From Mycobacterium sp. DL592 (GTDB taxonomy: Bacteria > Actinomycetota > Actinomycetes > Mycobacteriales > Mycobacteriaceae), in contig NZ_CP050192.1 of assembly GCF_011694515.1 (NCBI RefSeq), forward strand, positions 233,932-297,931: a stretch of 64,000 nucleotides of DNA, read 5' to 3'. Below the pieces are notes generated by a model, which saw nothing but the letters and a program-made list of their open reading frames with translations, was not told the origin of the DNA and searched no databases. Positions 34,866 through 43,712 of the stretch are shown here, in pieces. The translations under genes and the position numbers were made by a program. Numbering within the stretch: position 1 is the first letter of the stretch; each line of letters begins with the position of its first letter.

Positions 34866-37736
34866 TCAATTCGTCGGCGGCCCCACCAGAGGCTGCTCGG
34901 AAATAACGTAAACACCATGGCCGTTGGGGCGCGGGCTGTCGAAGTAGATGTTGTTGAGGTGCCAGGTGGTGTTGCCCATTGTCAACGTGAAGTTGCCGTA
35001 GTCGCGGTAAATGGGGTCGGCTGCAGTGATGGTGATCTGGTAGTGCGGCTGAATATTGGCGTCGATGGATTGGCTGAACGTCTTCGCCTCACTCCACTGA
35101 TGCTGGAAGGTCACCGTGACCGAGGCTTCGACCTTCTCGAAGATGAGACCAGATTTGTTGCCAATCGAGACCTGGACCGTGTCTTGGACTTGCTCGGTGA
35201 TAGTCCGCGACACGGTCGTGTTGAACCCGTCGATCTCGTTGGTGTCATTTTGGACGGCATTGCCGACTTGCTTGGCCTTGTCGTGCGTCAGCAACTCCTT
35301 GGTGGCGTCGAAGTTGCAGGTGGCCGGCGAGCCGTTGAAGCACAGTTCGTTCAGTGCTTGGCTGATCTGCTGGGCTTGGCTGTTCTGCGTCGCATCCAGG
35401 GTCACCACGGTGTTGGACGGATCCAACAACCCGACTTTGTAGCCGGGAATGGCTATGCACTGATTCCCATCGTCGGCGCCGCAGCGTGCGATATGTCGGG
35501 TGACGTTGACGTTCTTCAGGAAAACCCGCAAAACGACGTTGAGGTTGGGGTTCTGAGCATTCGGCAGCTGGAAGAGTGGTTGGACGGTGTTGTTCTTGCC
35601 GCTGTAGACGACGACCTCGAAGTCGATGTAAGAGCCGGGGGCCACCACGACACCGGGACCCGGCGCCGGCTTCTGCAGGGTGCCGTTGCCGATGTATCCG
35701 GTTAGGGTGGCGGGCTGCGAGCTCAGGTTGTAGACCTGGAAACCCTTTGTGGAGCCGAGGATTGGGGTCGAGTCCGGAGTCGGGCTCAGCGTGGGCGTCA
35801 CCGAGACCTGGTCGATGGTATTGCTGTAAAGATTGGTCACGTAGACGTGTGCACCGTCGCCGGAGGTGGCGATCGACGTCGGCCCGCCGTTGGCGGTCGT
35901 CGCAATGGAGGTCGTCAACGCGTTGGTGGCGGTGTCGATGATCGCCACCGAATTCGTGTAGGACTGGGCGACATAGAGATGCTTGCCGTCGGCGCTGACC
36001 GTGATGTCGGTCGGCTCGCCGCCGACAACGACATTGGCCAGCACCGTGTTATAGGTCGCCGACGTCGGGTCGGTGTCTATGACCGACACGCTGTTGCTCA
36101 GAAAGTTCGCGACGTAGGCGTAGCTGCCGGTTCCGGACGGACCCGAGCCGAACGCGATGGCCTCAGGACGACCGCCCACCGCGATCGTGGTGACGGCGTT
36201 GTTGGCTGGGTTCAACACCGACACCGTGTTATCCGACGAATTGGCTACCCAGACTCGCCCTGCGGAGTCGACGCCGATGTCCTGGCCGCCAGTGCCGACC
36301 GCAACCGAGCCGAGGAACGCACCGACACTGGCGCCGGTCGGGTCGATCAGCGTCGGGTCGATCGTGGATATCTTTCCTGCGCCGGAGGACGGATCGGTGG
36401 TCAGCACATAAACTCGGGATCCGTCGGCCGACACGGCCAACCCTGCGCCCACGTCACCAGTGTCGGCGGTTCCGAGAACGGAGCTGGACAGGATCACTGA
36501 TCCGTCGCCTGAAGTGGCAGTTGAGATGCTCAGTACTGACAACTTGTTGAGCTCGACCGGGGTGGCGTTATCCGCGCTCGGGAGATAGGTGGACTTGCTG
36601 GTGACATACAGCTTGCTGCCGGTGGAGTCGGTCGCCAACGCGGTCACGTTGGGTGTGTAGGTCACGGTTTGACCGTTACCCGAGTCGGTGATCGTGGTGG
36701 TGAACGGGACGACACCGATGATCTGGTTGTAGGTGGCGCTGGACGCGTCGGTGTCGATCAGCGAGATGCTGTTGTCGGTGTTGAGGACGAACGCCCGCTT
36801 ACCGTCGCCGCTGAGGGCGATGGCATGTGCGCCCGTGCCGGCGGGATTGACAATCTGGGTCGACGGTCCAGCGACGGCTACCGAGATCGGCACGGTGATC
36901 GTTCCCGAGTCACCGAAAAGGTGGAATGAGGTGTCGCGCACTGTGACCGTGAACTGGTCGAAGCCACCGGCGGCCTGCAAAGTTGCGCTCGGCGTGTAGG
37001 TGAATGTCCCGTTGGAGTCGACCACCACGGTGCCCTGAGTTGGCTGGGTCACGACCTTGTAGGCCACCTGGTCGTCGTAGCGATTGATCAAGCCGACCGA
37101 GCCGACTACCTGGCCGGTCAACGTCTGGGTGATCTGTACCGGTGTTGCGGTCGAATTCGCGTAGGCGAACGTCTTCTCCAGTTCGCGGCGGATCGCGACG
37201 AGTGCCAGCAGAATCGGGGAACCGGCGGGGTCCTCGGGGTCGTCAAGCGCGGACTGTACCGACCCGAGCCACGACGCCACCGTCGAGCTGATCGACGATG
37301 AAGATACGGACTGGCTGGCCGGTGCCGTGGCGACGCTGGTCGCCACAGGCGTGGTGACGATGGTCGCCACCGGCCTCGCCGAGCGGGCCACCGCAACGGG
37401 CACGGTGGCAGTTGCGGCAGCGGCTTCTGCGCTGTCGGAGGGTGTCGTCGCTGAGGTGGTGGTTTCCGCCGCCGCGGTGGGAGTGCTGCGGGTGGAGGTG
37501 GCCGAAGCGGTAGCCGGCTTTCGGCTTCCCGATGTGCTGGCGCCGGCTCCGTCGGATTTCTGTTTGGCCGCGCGTCCCGATCCGCCGGTGCTGGTGGAGT
37601 GTGAATCAGCCGAAGTGGAGGAGCTGCTGCCACCGGTATCCGCCGATGCGGTCCACGGGCAGCTGGCAACGGCGAGGCCGAGTCCGGCGGCGAACACTGC
37701 AGAGGTGAGACGCGCCGACACAGTTGCCGATGCCAT
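34866..37736 (-). CDS. Secreted beta-propeller protein with aerolysin/ETX-MTX2-like C-terminal domain
   Basis: 956 residues from ATG 37736 (AGGAG 6 nt upstream). Order: Sec signal (1-32, ending TASA), Ser/Thr/Ala-rich linker (about 33-150), short helical region, an Ig/cadherin-like unit (about 225-289: TQPTQGTVVVDSNGTFTYTP), a YVTN-type propeller (about 295-645, blades with SGDGKRAFVLN, SADGKHLYVAQSY), and a C-terminal region (about 660-956). That region has two Cys pairs, then alternating Ser/Thr-polar strands (TVSRTITEQVQDTVQVSIG, ASVTVTFQHQWSEAKTFS) and a PHYQITITAADP strand, a pattern like aerolysin-fold pore formers. It interrupts the conserved SpoIIM-DUF58 synteny. The toxin resemblance is an inference. 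Confidence 0.75.
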   Translation of the reverse strand: MASATVSARLTSAVFAAGLGLAVASCPWTASADTGGSSSSTSADSHSTSTGGSGRAAKQKSDGAGASTSGSRKPATASATSTRSTPTAAAETTTSATTPSDSAEAAAATATVPVAVARSARPVATIVTTPVATSVATAPASQSVSSSSISSTVASWLGSVQSALDDPEDPAGSPILLALVAIRRELEKTFAYANSTATPVQITQTLTGQVVGSVGLINRYDDQVAYKVVTQPTQGTVVVDSNGTFTYTPSATLQAAGGFDQFTVTVRDTSFHLFGDSGTITVPISVAVAGPSTQIVNPAGTGAHAIALSGDGKRAFVLNTDNSISLIDTDASSATYNQIIGVVPFTTTITDSGNGQTVTYTPNVTALATDSTGSKLYVTSKSTYLPSADNATPVELNKLSVLSISTATSGDGSVILSSSVLGTADTGDVGAGLAVSADGSRVYVLTTDPSSGAGKISTIDPTLIDPTGASVGAFLGSVAVGTGGQDIGVDSAGRVWVANSSDNTVSVLNPANNAVTTIAVGGRPEAIAFGSGPSGTGSYAYVANFLSNSVSVIDTDPTSATYNTVLANVVVGGEPTDITVSADGKHLYVAQSYTNSVAIIDTATNALTTSIATTANGGPTSIATSGDGAHVYVTNLYSNTIDQVSVTPTLSPTPDSTPILGSTKGFQVYNLSSQPATLTGYIGNGTLQKPAPGPGVVVAPGSYIDFEVVVYSGKNNTVQPLFQLPNAQNPNLNVVLRVFLKNVNVTRHIARCGADDGNQCIAIPGYKVGLLDPSNTVVTLDATQNSQAQQISQALNELCFNGSPATCNFDATKELLTHDKAKQVGNAVQNDTNEIDGFNTTVSRTITEQVQDTVQVSIGNKSGLIFEKVEASVTVTFQHQWSEAKTFSQSIDANIQPHYQITITAADPIYRDYGNFTLTMGNTTWHLNNIYFDSPRPNGHGVYVISEQPLVGPPTN

Positions 37737-37891
37737 GGAGGACTCCTCGCTGACGAGTGATATTGGCAGGGAACCCAGCTTAGGAAGAGTTTGCAACGGC
37801 AACCAGATTTTCGCTGACTAGGAGGTAAATTTCTCGGCGAACCAGCTATGAACGGCACAGTCCCGCTCGGTAAATGTGAGCGAGGCTGACG

Positions 37892-39214
37892 CTACAACCG
37901 GCCGGTGGCCTTCATCGCCAAATACCGGTCGGCCAGCGCCGGCGCCAGATCCTCCGGTGCGGCGTCGACCACGTCAACTCCCTTGTGCCGCAACCGCGAA
38001 GCGACGAGCCGCCGGTCGTTGCGGGCCCGTTCCGCCGCGGCGGCGTCGTAGACCGCAGCGGCATCGGCACGCCCGGCCGCAAGCTGGTCGACGCGCGGGT
38101 CGGCCACCGCGGCCACGATCACCTGGTGTTTGGCCGACAGCTGCGGCAGCACCGGCAGCAGGCCCTCGTCGAGGGCCGAGGCGTTGAGGTCGGTGAGCAG
38201 CACCACCAGCGCGCGGCGGCGCACCCGCCGCTGCACCGAGGCCACCATCGCGGCGGCGTCGGACTCGATCAGCGCCGGCTCGAGCGGCGCCATCGCGACC
38301 ACCAGTTGGGCCAGCAGCTCAGTGCGGGCGGCACCGAAGACCGCCGTCCGCGTCACCCGGTCGTGCGCCAGGAAGTCGACGTGATCGCCGGCGCGCGAGG
38401 CTAGCGCGGCCAGTAGCAGCGCGGCATCCATCGACCAGTCCAGCCGCGGCCAGCCGCCGGGATCGCGCGCTGTCGGGTCGACCCCGACCCGGCCCGCCGA
38501 GGTCCGGCCGGTGTCGAGCACGATCACCACCCGGCGGTCGCGCTCCGGCCGCCAGGTGCGCACCACCACGTCGGCACGCCGGGCAGTGGCCCGCCAGTCG
38601 ATGGAGCGGACGTCGTCACCGACGACGTACTCCCGCAACGAATCGAATTCCGTTCCGTGGCCGCGGATCAGCACCGGCAGCAGTCCGTCGATCTCGCGCA
38701 GCTTGGCCAGTCGTGACGGTAGATGCTTGCGGGACAGGAACGGTGGCAGGATGCGGATCTGACCCGCGACGTCATGGGACCGTTGCCGGCCGGCCAGCCC
38801 GAGCGGCCCGATGGAGCGGGCCGTCACCGCCTGCGAGCGCTGATCGCCCCGCCTGCGCGGCTGCAGCCTGGTGGCCACCGTCTCGGTGTGGCCCGGTCGT
38901 ACCGTCAGGGGGTGCGTGCGGGGCTGCGCGCAGGCACTCGGCGGCCAGGCGTCGCGCAGCACTCCCCGGAACCGGCGCGAACCGTCGTTGTGAATCCGCA
39001 GCACCGCGTCGACCTGTTGACCGAGGCGGGCCGAGGTGGCGCCGTCGCGTTCGAAACGCAGCGCCCGCGGGCTTGCGGCCAGCGCGGCGTCGACAGCCAC
39101 CGCGATCGCCAACGCCAGCAGTGCTACCGCGAAAGCCGTTGCCGGCCAGGGGGCCAGCGCGATCGGCAGCACACACAGCAGGGCGATCAGCCCGGTGCGG
39201 CCGGTGAGTGTCAC
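37892..39214 (-). CDS. DUF58 protein, Rv3693-like
   Basis: 440 residues. Two N-terminal TM segments (about 7-45) anchor it; a beta-rich region follows, then the DUF58 core EFDSLREYVVGDDVRSIDWRATARR and a von Willebrand A-like fold (VVIVLDTGRTSAG, VVLLTDLNASALDEG). GTG 39214 starts on the last base of the moxR stop. Together with MoxR this kind of pair is thought to act in protein assembly or metal insertion at the membrane. Confidence 0.9.
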   Translation of the reverse strand: MTLTGRTGLIALLCVLPIALAPWPATAFAVALLALAIAVAVDAALAASPRALRFERDGATSARLGQQVDAVLRIHNDGSRRFRGVLRDAWPPSACAQPRTHPLTVRPGHTETVATRLQPRRRGDQRSQAVTARSIGPLGLAGRQRSHDVAGQIRILPPFLSRKHLPSRLAKLREIDGLLPVLIRGHGTEFDSLREYVVGDDVRSIDWRATARRADVVVRTWRPERDRRVVIVLDTGRTSAGRVGVDPTARDPGGWPRLDWSMDAALLLAALASRAGDHVDFLAHDRVTRTAVFGAARTELLAQLVVAMAPLEPALIESDAAAMVASVQRRVRRRALVVLLTDLNASALDEGLLPVLPQLSAKHQVIVAAVADPRVDQLAAGRADAAAVYDAAAAERARNDRRLVASRLRHKGVDVVDAAPEDLAPALADRYLAMKATGRL

Positions 39215-40185
39215 TACCGTGGCACCGGCACGGCGGTCAGAATACCGTCGAGCACCCCGTCAGGGGTGGCTCCCTCGAGTTCGGCTTCCGGGCGCAGCCC
39301 GATCCGGTGCCGCAATGTCGGGCGCGCCATGGCCTTGACGTCATCAGGGGTGACGTAATTGCGGCCCGACAGCCACGCCCACGCCCGCGCTGTGCCCAGC
39401 AGGGCGGTGGCGCCGCGCGGTGACACCCCCAGCTGCAGTGACGGAGAATTCCTTGTGGCACCGACGATGTCGACGATGTAGCCGAGCACTTCGTCGGCGA
39501 TCAACACCTGTTTCACCGCGGCGCGACCCTCGGCCAGCTCAGCCGGACCGGCCACCGGGCGGATGGCGCTCAGGTCACGCGGATCGAATCCCTGGGCGTG
39601 CCGTCCGAGGATCGCGATCTCCTGATCCCGCGGTGGCAGAGGCACATTGAGCTTCAGCAGGAAGCGATCGAGCTGCGCTTCGGGTAGCTGGTAGGTGCCC
39701 TCGTACTCGATCGGGTTCTGCGTGGCGGCCACGATGAACGGATCCGGCAACAGCTTCGGATCGCCGTCGACGCTGACCTGGCGCTCCTCCATGGCCTCCA
39801 GCAGGGCGGCCTGAGTCTTCGGTGGGGTCCGGTTGATCTCGTCGGCCAGCATCAAATTGGTGAACACCGGACCCTCGCGGAACACGAAGGCCGCGGTGCG
39901 CGCGTCGTAGATCAGGGAGCCGGTGATGTCGCCGGGCATCAGGTCCGGGGTGAACTGGACCCGCTTGAACTCCAGTTGCAGCGCTGCCGCCATCGCGCGG
40001 ACCAACAGCGTCTTCGCAACGCCGGGAACACCTTCGAGCAGGACATGTCCGCGACACAGCAGTGCGATCACCAGACCGCTGACGACTGCGTCCTGCCCGA
40101 CGACGGCCTTGGCGATCTCGGCGCGAAGAGCGAGCAGCGCGTTGCGTGCCTCGTCTTGTTGTGCGGTTGGCGCGAATTGAGTCAC
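39214..40185 (-). CDS. moxR2: MoxR-type AAA+ ATPase, Rv3692-like
   Basis: 323 residues. Walker A is GVPGVAKT (52-59), Walker B LMLADEINR, with the adjacent PPKTQAALLEAMEE, sensor 1 ATQNP and the C-terminal lid. MoxR ATPases act as chaperones with DUF58/VWA partners. Start and stop overlap both neighbours (4 nt with the DUF4350 gene, 1 nt with the DUF58 gene), so the genes form one transcription and translation unit. Confidence 0.93.
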   Translation of the reverse strand: MTQFAPTAQQDEARNALLALRAEIAKAVVGQDAVVSGLVIALLCRGHVLLEGVPGVAKTLLVRAMAAALQLEFKRVQFTPDLMPGDITGSLIYDARTAAFVFREGPVFTNLMLADEINRTPPKTQAALLEAMEERQVSVDGDPKLLPDPFIVAATQNPIEYEGTYQLPEAQLDRFLLKLNVPLPPRDQEIAILGRHAQGFDPRDLSAIRPVAGPAELAEGRAAVKQVLIADEVLGYIVDIVGATRNSPSLQLGVSPRGATALLGTARAWAWLSGRNYVTPDDVKAMARPTLRHRIGLRPEAELEGATPDGVLDGILTAVPVPR

Positions 40186-41303
40186 GACTTCGTGACCTGC
40201 CTTTCGATGTCGTCGAGAGTGTGGGCCAGCTGGAGGAGGTCGGCGTCAGTGGTCGGGACCGGGCCGAACAGTATGTGCGCCACCGTATTGGGGTCGCCGC
40301 TGTAGCGTTGCGCGACGGCCGACGCGATGGCGGCCGGAGAAGGGTTGGCGCCCAGACCGAGCCGGGGTGCCAGCCGCTGCAGGGTGGCGGTCCGCAGTGC
40401 CTCGGCTGCCTGGTCGCGGGCGCGCCTGGACCGGTAGAGCCGGGCCCGGCCCTCGACGGTCTCCGACGCGCGGACCACCACGGGCAGCTTCTCGGCCACC
40501 AGAGGCCCGAGCCGGCGGCCCTGCCACAGCGCCAGCAGCACCACCGCCAGGCACAGCTGCCAGACGATCCAGCTCACCGCGTCGGGGATGAGATCACCAA
40601 TCTCGGCGCCGCCGGTGGCCTCACCCTCGGGCTTCTGCGGGGCGTACCAGATCAACCGGGCGCGCTGCCCGGCCAGGTTCATCGCCAGTGCGGCGTTGCC
40701 TTCCTTCAGAAGTGCGCCGTTGGTCATGAATTCCGAACTTCCGGCGACGGTGATCGTGCGCCCGTCGGCGCGGTAGCGCACCAGGGCGCCACCATAACAA
40801 CGGGTGAGGTCGACATCGCCAACCTTCTCGTAGGTGTCGGTGGGGCCCAGCAGCACGACTCCGGCCCGATTGGCTTCGGGTAGATCGCAATCCGGCTCGT
40901 CGCCCAGGACGCTCGCCCCGCCGGTCCGGATACCGGGCGCCAGGGCATCGCGCACCCGGGCGGTAGGTTCGAGCAGCAGGCGGTCACCGGGGACCGCGGC
41001 GAGCCGGTTCAGCAGTTCCGCACCGCGGGTCTGGTAGGTCTCCGCTGCCAGCAGCAGGGTGTCCGGGCCCGCAGCGCGTTCCACCCCGGCCACATCCTCG
41101 GCCACGATGACCTCCACACCGTGCTCCCGCAGCAGGGTCACCAGCGCGTGTGCCCCATCCGGCGAGGTGGACTGCGGATCCATCCGCCCGCCCGGGCGCG
41201 GAGCGGTGAGATAAGCGCTGACCGCGGCCACCGCCGCTATGACGATCAGGCCGAGGGCGAGCCAGCGTCCGGTGCGCCAGCGTTGGCCGATAGGGGTGCT
41301 CAC
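40182..41303 (-). CDS. DUF4350 membrane protein, Rv3691-like
   Basis: 373 residues: an N-terminal TM (about 15-33), an extracytosolic domain with four Cys (DCDLPEA, CYGG), a second TM around 245-265 (WIVWQLCLAVVLLALW) followed by a basic, helical cytosolic tail. TSPDGAHALVTLLREHGVEV is the DUF4350 signature. It overlaps both moxR2 and the DUF4129 gene by 4 nt. Function unknown; always in this gene set. Confidence 0.87.
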   Translation of the reverse strand: MSTPIGQRWRTGRWLALGLIVIAAVAAVSAYLTAPRPGGRMDPQSTSPDGAHALVTLLREHGVEVIVAEDVAGVERAAGPDTLLLAAETYQTRGAELLNRLAAVPGDRLLLEPTARVRDALAPGIRTGGASVLGDEPDCDLPEANRAGVVLLGPTDTYEKVGDVDLTRCYGGALVRYRADGRTITVAGSSEFMTNGALLKEGNAALAMNLAGQRARLIWYAPQKPEGEATGGAEIGDLIPDAVSWIVWQLCLAVVLLALWQGRRLGPLVAEKLPVVVRASETVEGRARLYRSRRARDQAAEALRTATLQRLAPRLGLGANPSPAAIASAVAQRYSGDPNTVAHILFGPVPTTDADLLQLAHTLDDIERQVTKS

Positions 41304-41953
41304 CGCAGCGGGGTCCAGGTGTTGGCGACCGTAGCGGCCGTGAGATCGGAGCCGGTGGGTGCGGCGTGGCGGCGCAGGGCGTCGTCGAGGTCGGCGATCA
41401 TCCGGTAGTTCGGCTCGGTGCCGGGTTGCTCACCATAGGTGACGTCGTTGAATGCCGTTGCTGCGCAGAGCAGGTCGGCGGCGAAGCCGGGCAGCAGATC
41501 GCCTGCGTCGTGGGCGAGCTCATTGGCGGTGCGTCCCGGAACCGGGGTCAGCGTGCCCGACTCCTCCAGTTGGCGTGCCACAGCTCGAACTCGATGTCGG
41601 ATGGCCGCAGCCCAATTGCCCTGGACGGCAAAGCCTTCCGCCGTCGCACGGTGCTCCGCCGCCGAAAGCTCGTGGGCGCCGAACAATCCCGCCCCGGCGC
41701 CCCGGTTGGTTCGCATGGTCCGCCGCGCGATGCGTACGGCCACAACGAAGGCCACCGCCACGAGAATCGCCAGAACGGCGATGGTGAACCAGCCACCCGG
41801 GATCGAGCCGCCTTGGAGGATCAGACGGTTGACGAGGTCGTCGAGCCACTCGCCGATCCGGTCGGTCAACGACGGCCGGGGATAGATCGGTTTGGCCAAC
41901 TCGCGCTGGGCTGCCTCGTGGGCGGTCTCGCGGTCGATATCGATGGTGGGCAT
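41300..41953 (-). CDS. DUF4129 membrane protein, Rv3690-like
   Basis: 217 residues from ATG 41953, the size I recall for Rv3690. An N-terminal soluble segment (MPTIDIDRETAHEAAQREL) is followed by one TM (about 52-75) and a C-terminal DUF4129 domain with the HRVRAVARQLEESG and RTANELAHDAG helices. The frame is open to 42475, but that extension lies antisense to no real start and overlaps the next gene in another frame, so it is rejected. Confidence 0.87.
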   Translation of the reverse strand: MPTIDIDRETAHEAAQRELAKPIYPRPSLTDRIGEWLDDLVNRLILQGGSIPGGWFTIAVLAILVAVAFVVAVRIARRTMRTNRGAGAGLFGAHELSAAEHRATAEGFAVQGNWAAAIRHRVRAVARQLEESGTLTPVPGRTANELAHDAGDLLPGFAADLLCAATAFNDVTYGEQPGTEPNYRMIADLDDALRRHAAPTGSDLTAATVANTWTPLR

Positions 41954-41966
41954 GGTTGTTCGGCCC

Positions 41967-43112
41967 TCAGCGCGCCGGGGTGAGCCACAGTGCGTCGCCG
42001 GCTTCGACGTTGACGGTGCTCGTGGTGGCACCGGTCTGCAGGACGAGGTCGAAGGCCTCGACGCGGATGCGGATGTCGGTGTAGAGCAGCACGACCACCC
42101 CGGCGGTGAACGGGGCGGTGACGATCTGCCCGATCGCGCCGCCGACGGCGGCGATGGCGGTGGCCAGGATGAAGGGCCCGGAACTGTCCGCGCTGAGGGC
42201 CACGATCTGCCCGGCGATGCTGAACGGGACGGCAACCGCTCCCGCGACCACCGCGGCCACCAGCGAGGCCAGCAAGCGGATACCCAGAACGCGCCAGAAG
42301 TGGTTGCGTACCAGAGCGAATGACCGGCTGATGGATTCCATGACGGACTTTCGCTCCAGCACGATCGCCACCGGCGCGAAGGCCAGCGAGGTGTACAGGT
42401 AGAGCAGTGCCGCGACGAGCGCCAGCACCAGGGGTATGCCAAGAAGCACCGCGACTCCGGTGTTGGCCGCGACACTCACCCCCAGGATCGCAAGCGCGAC
42501 GGCACCGATGAGCACCACTGCCGCAATGACTTCCAGGGCACTGAGACCGATGAGCGCGAGCAGTCGGCCGCGAACTCGTTGCCAGGCCTCACCGACGGTG
42601 ATGGTCGAGCCGAACACCGCCCGGCCGACCACAACCGTGAGCATGCCGGACAGCAGGATCGCCGAGAGACCGGTGGCGATACCACCGGCGATGGTCGATG
42701 CGAAGGAGCCGACCAGCATGGGGGTGGACAGCTCGCCGCCGTCGGTACCGAGCTGCCCGGCGTAGGCCAGTGGTCCCATCTGCAGCAGCAGCGCCAGGAT
42801 CTGGGTGATGACGACCACGACAGTGGTCAGGCCGAGGGTCGCCTTGGGATTGGCGCGGATGTAGCCGACTGCGCCGTTGAAGATGTCGCTGAGCGACAGC
42901 GGCCTCAGCGGGATGACGCCCGGCTTGAGTGCCATGGCGGGTAGCGCACCGTAGCCCGGCGGCAGATAACCCGGTGGCGGGTAGCCCGGTGGTGGATAGC
43001 CCGGTGGTGGGTAGCCGGGAGGTGCCGCCTGCGGGTAGGCGGGCGCCGGGAACACCGGTTGACCTGGCCAGCCCTGCGGCGGAACGCCAGGGCCGTGGGG
43101 TGGTGTGGTCAC
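41967..43112 (-). CDS. Multi-TM protein with glycerophosphodiesterase-type membrane domain, Rv3689-like
   Basis: 381 residues. The N-terminus is a proline-rich cytosolic tail with four to five PPGYP repeats (about residues 30-55). About six TM segments follow, with RPLSLSDIFNGAVGYIRANPKATLG, the conserved loop of this membrane-domain family. Starts at GTG 43112 and is the first gene of the leftward DUF4129/DUF4350/MoxR/DUF58 operon. Function unknown, presumably scaffolding. Confidence 0.83.
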   Translation of the reverse strand: MTTPPHGPGVPPQGWPGQPVFPAPAYPQAAPPGYPPPGYPPPGYPPPGYLPPGYGALPAMALKPGVIPLRPLSLSDIFNGAVGYIRANPKATLGLTTVVVVITQILALLLQMGPLAYAGQLGTDGGELSTPMLVGSFASTIAGGIATGLSAILLSGMLTVVVGRAVFGSTITVGEAWQRVRGRLLALIGLSALEVIAAVVLIGAVALAILGVSVAANTGVAVLLGIPLVLALVAALLYLYTSLAFAPVAIVLERKSVMESISRSFALVRNHFWRVLGIRLLASLVAAVVAGAVAVPFSIAGQIVALSADSSGPFILATAIAAVGGAIGQIVTAPFTAGVVVLLYTDIRIRVEAFDLVLQTGATTSTVNVEAGDALWLTPAR

Positions 43113-43210
43113 CGGACAACGCCCCCGACGTCGTTGCTCATCACCCCATCCTGTCGACAGGCGGGGTAATTCTCAACGTCCGCCCAGTCCGGGCGCGTAG
43201 CGTTTGCGCC

Positions 43211-43675
43211 ATGGCGGAGCTCAAAGACCAGCTGAGATCGGACCTCACTGACGCGATGAAGGCCCAGGACAAGTTGCGGACCGCGACGTTGCGGATGCTG
43301 CTTGCGGCGATTCAGACCGAGGAGGTGTCCGGCAAAGCGGCCCGAGAGCTGTCCGACGACGACGTCCTCAAGGTGCTCGCGCGCGAGTCGCGCAAGCGCA
43401 GCGAGGCCGCCGAGATCTACACCCAGAACGGCCGCGGCGAGCTGGCTGCCGAGGAGCACGCCGAAGCCCGCGTCATCGACGAGTACCTGCCCACCCCGCT
43501 GACCGAGGCCGAGGTCGCCGACGTAGTGGACACCGCGATCGCCCAGGTCGCCGAGGAGATCGGCGAACGCCCCTCGATCAAGCAGATGGGCCTGGTGATG
43601 AAGGCGGCCACCGCGATCGCGGCGGGCAAGGCGGACGGCTCGAGGCTCTCGGCGGCGGTCAAGGACCGGCTCTAG
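43211..43675 (+). CDS. GatB/YqeY-domain protein, Rv3688c-like
   Basis: 154 residues from ATG 43211. It is the YqeY family: KDQLRSDLTDAMKAQDKLRTATLRML, AARELSDDDVLKVLARESRKR, and PSIKQMGLVMKAATA. The fold resembles the tRNA-binding C-terminus of the GatB amidotransferase subunit. The frame is open to 42929 but overlaps the divergent gene. Role in tRNA handling is presumed, not shown. Confidence 0.92.
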   Translation: MAELKDQLRSDLTDAMKAQDKLRTATLRMLLAAIQTEEVSGKAARELSDDDVLKVLARESRKRSEAAEIYTQNGRGELAAEEHAEARVIDEYLPTPLTEAEVADVVDTAIAQVAEEIGERPSIKQMGLVMKAATAIAAGKADGSRLSAAVKDRL

Positions 43676-43712
43676 CCCGTTTCACCCGCTGACGCGGGGG
43701 TACCCGGGGCGT

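Noticed and set aside
42000-42475. N-terminal extension of the DUF4129 gene to 42475
   Set aside because: The extension lies inside the upstream multi-TM gene in another frame; ATG 41953 gives the family N-terminus and usual length.
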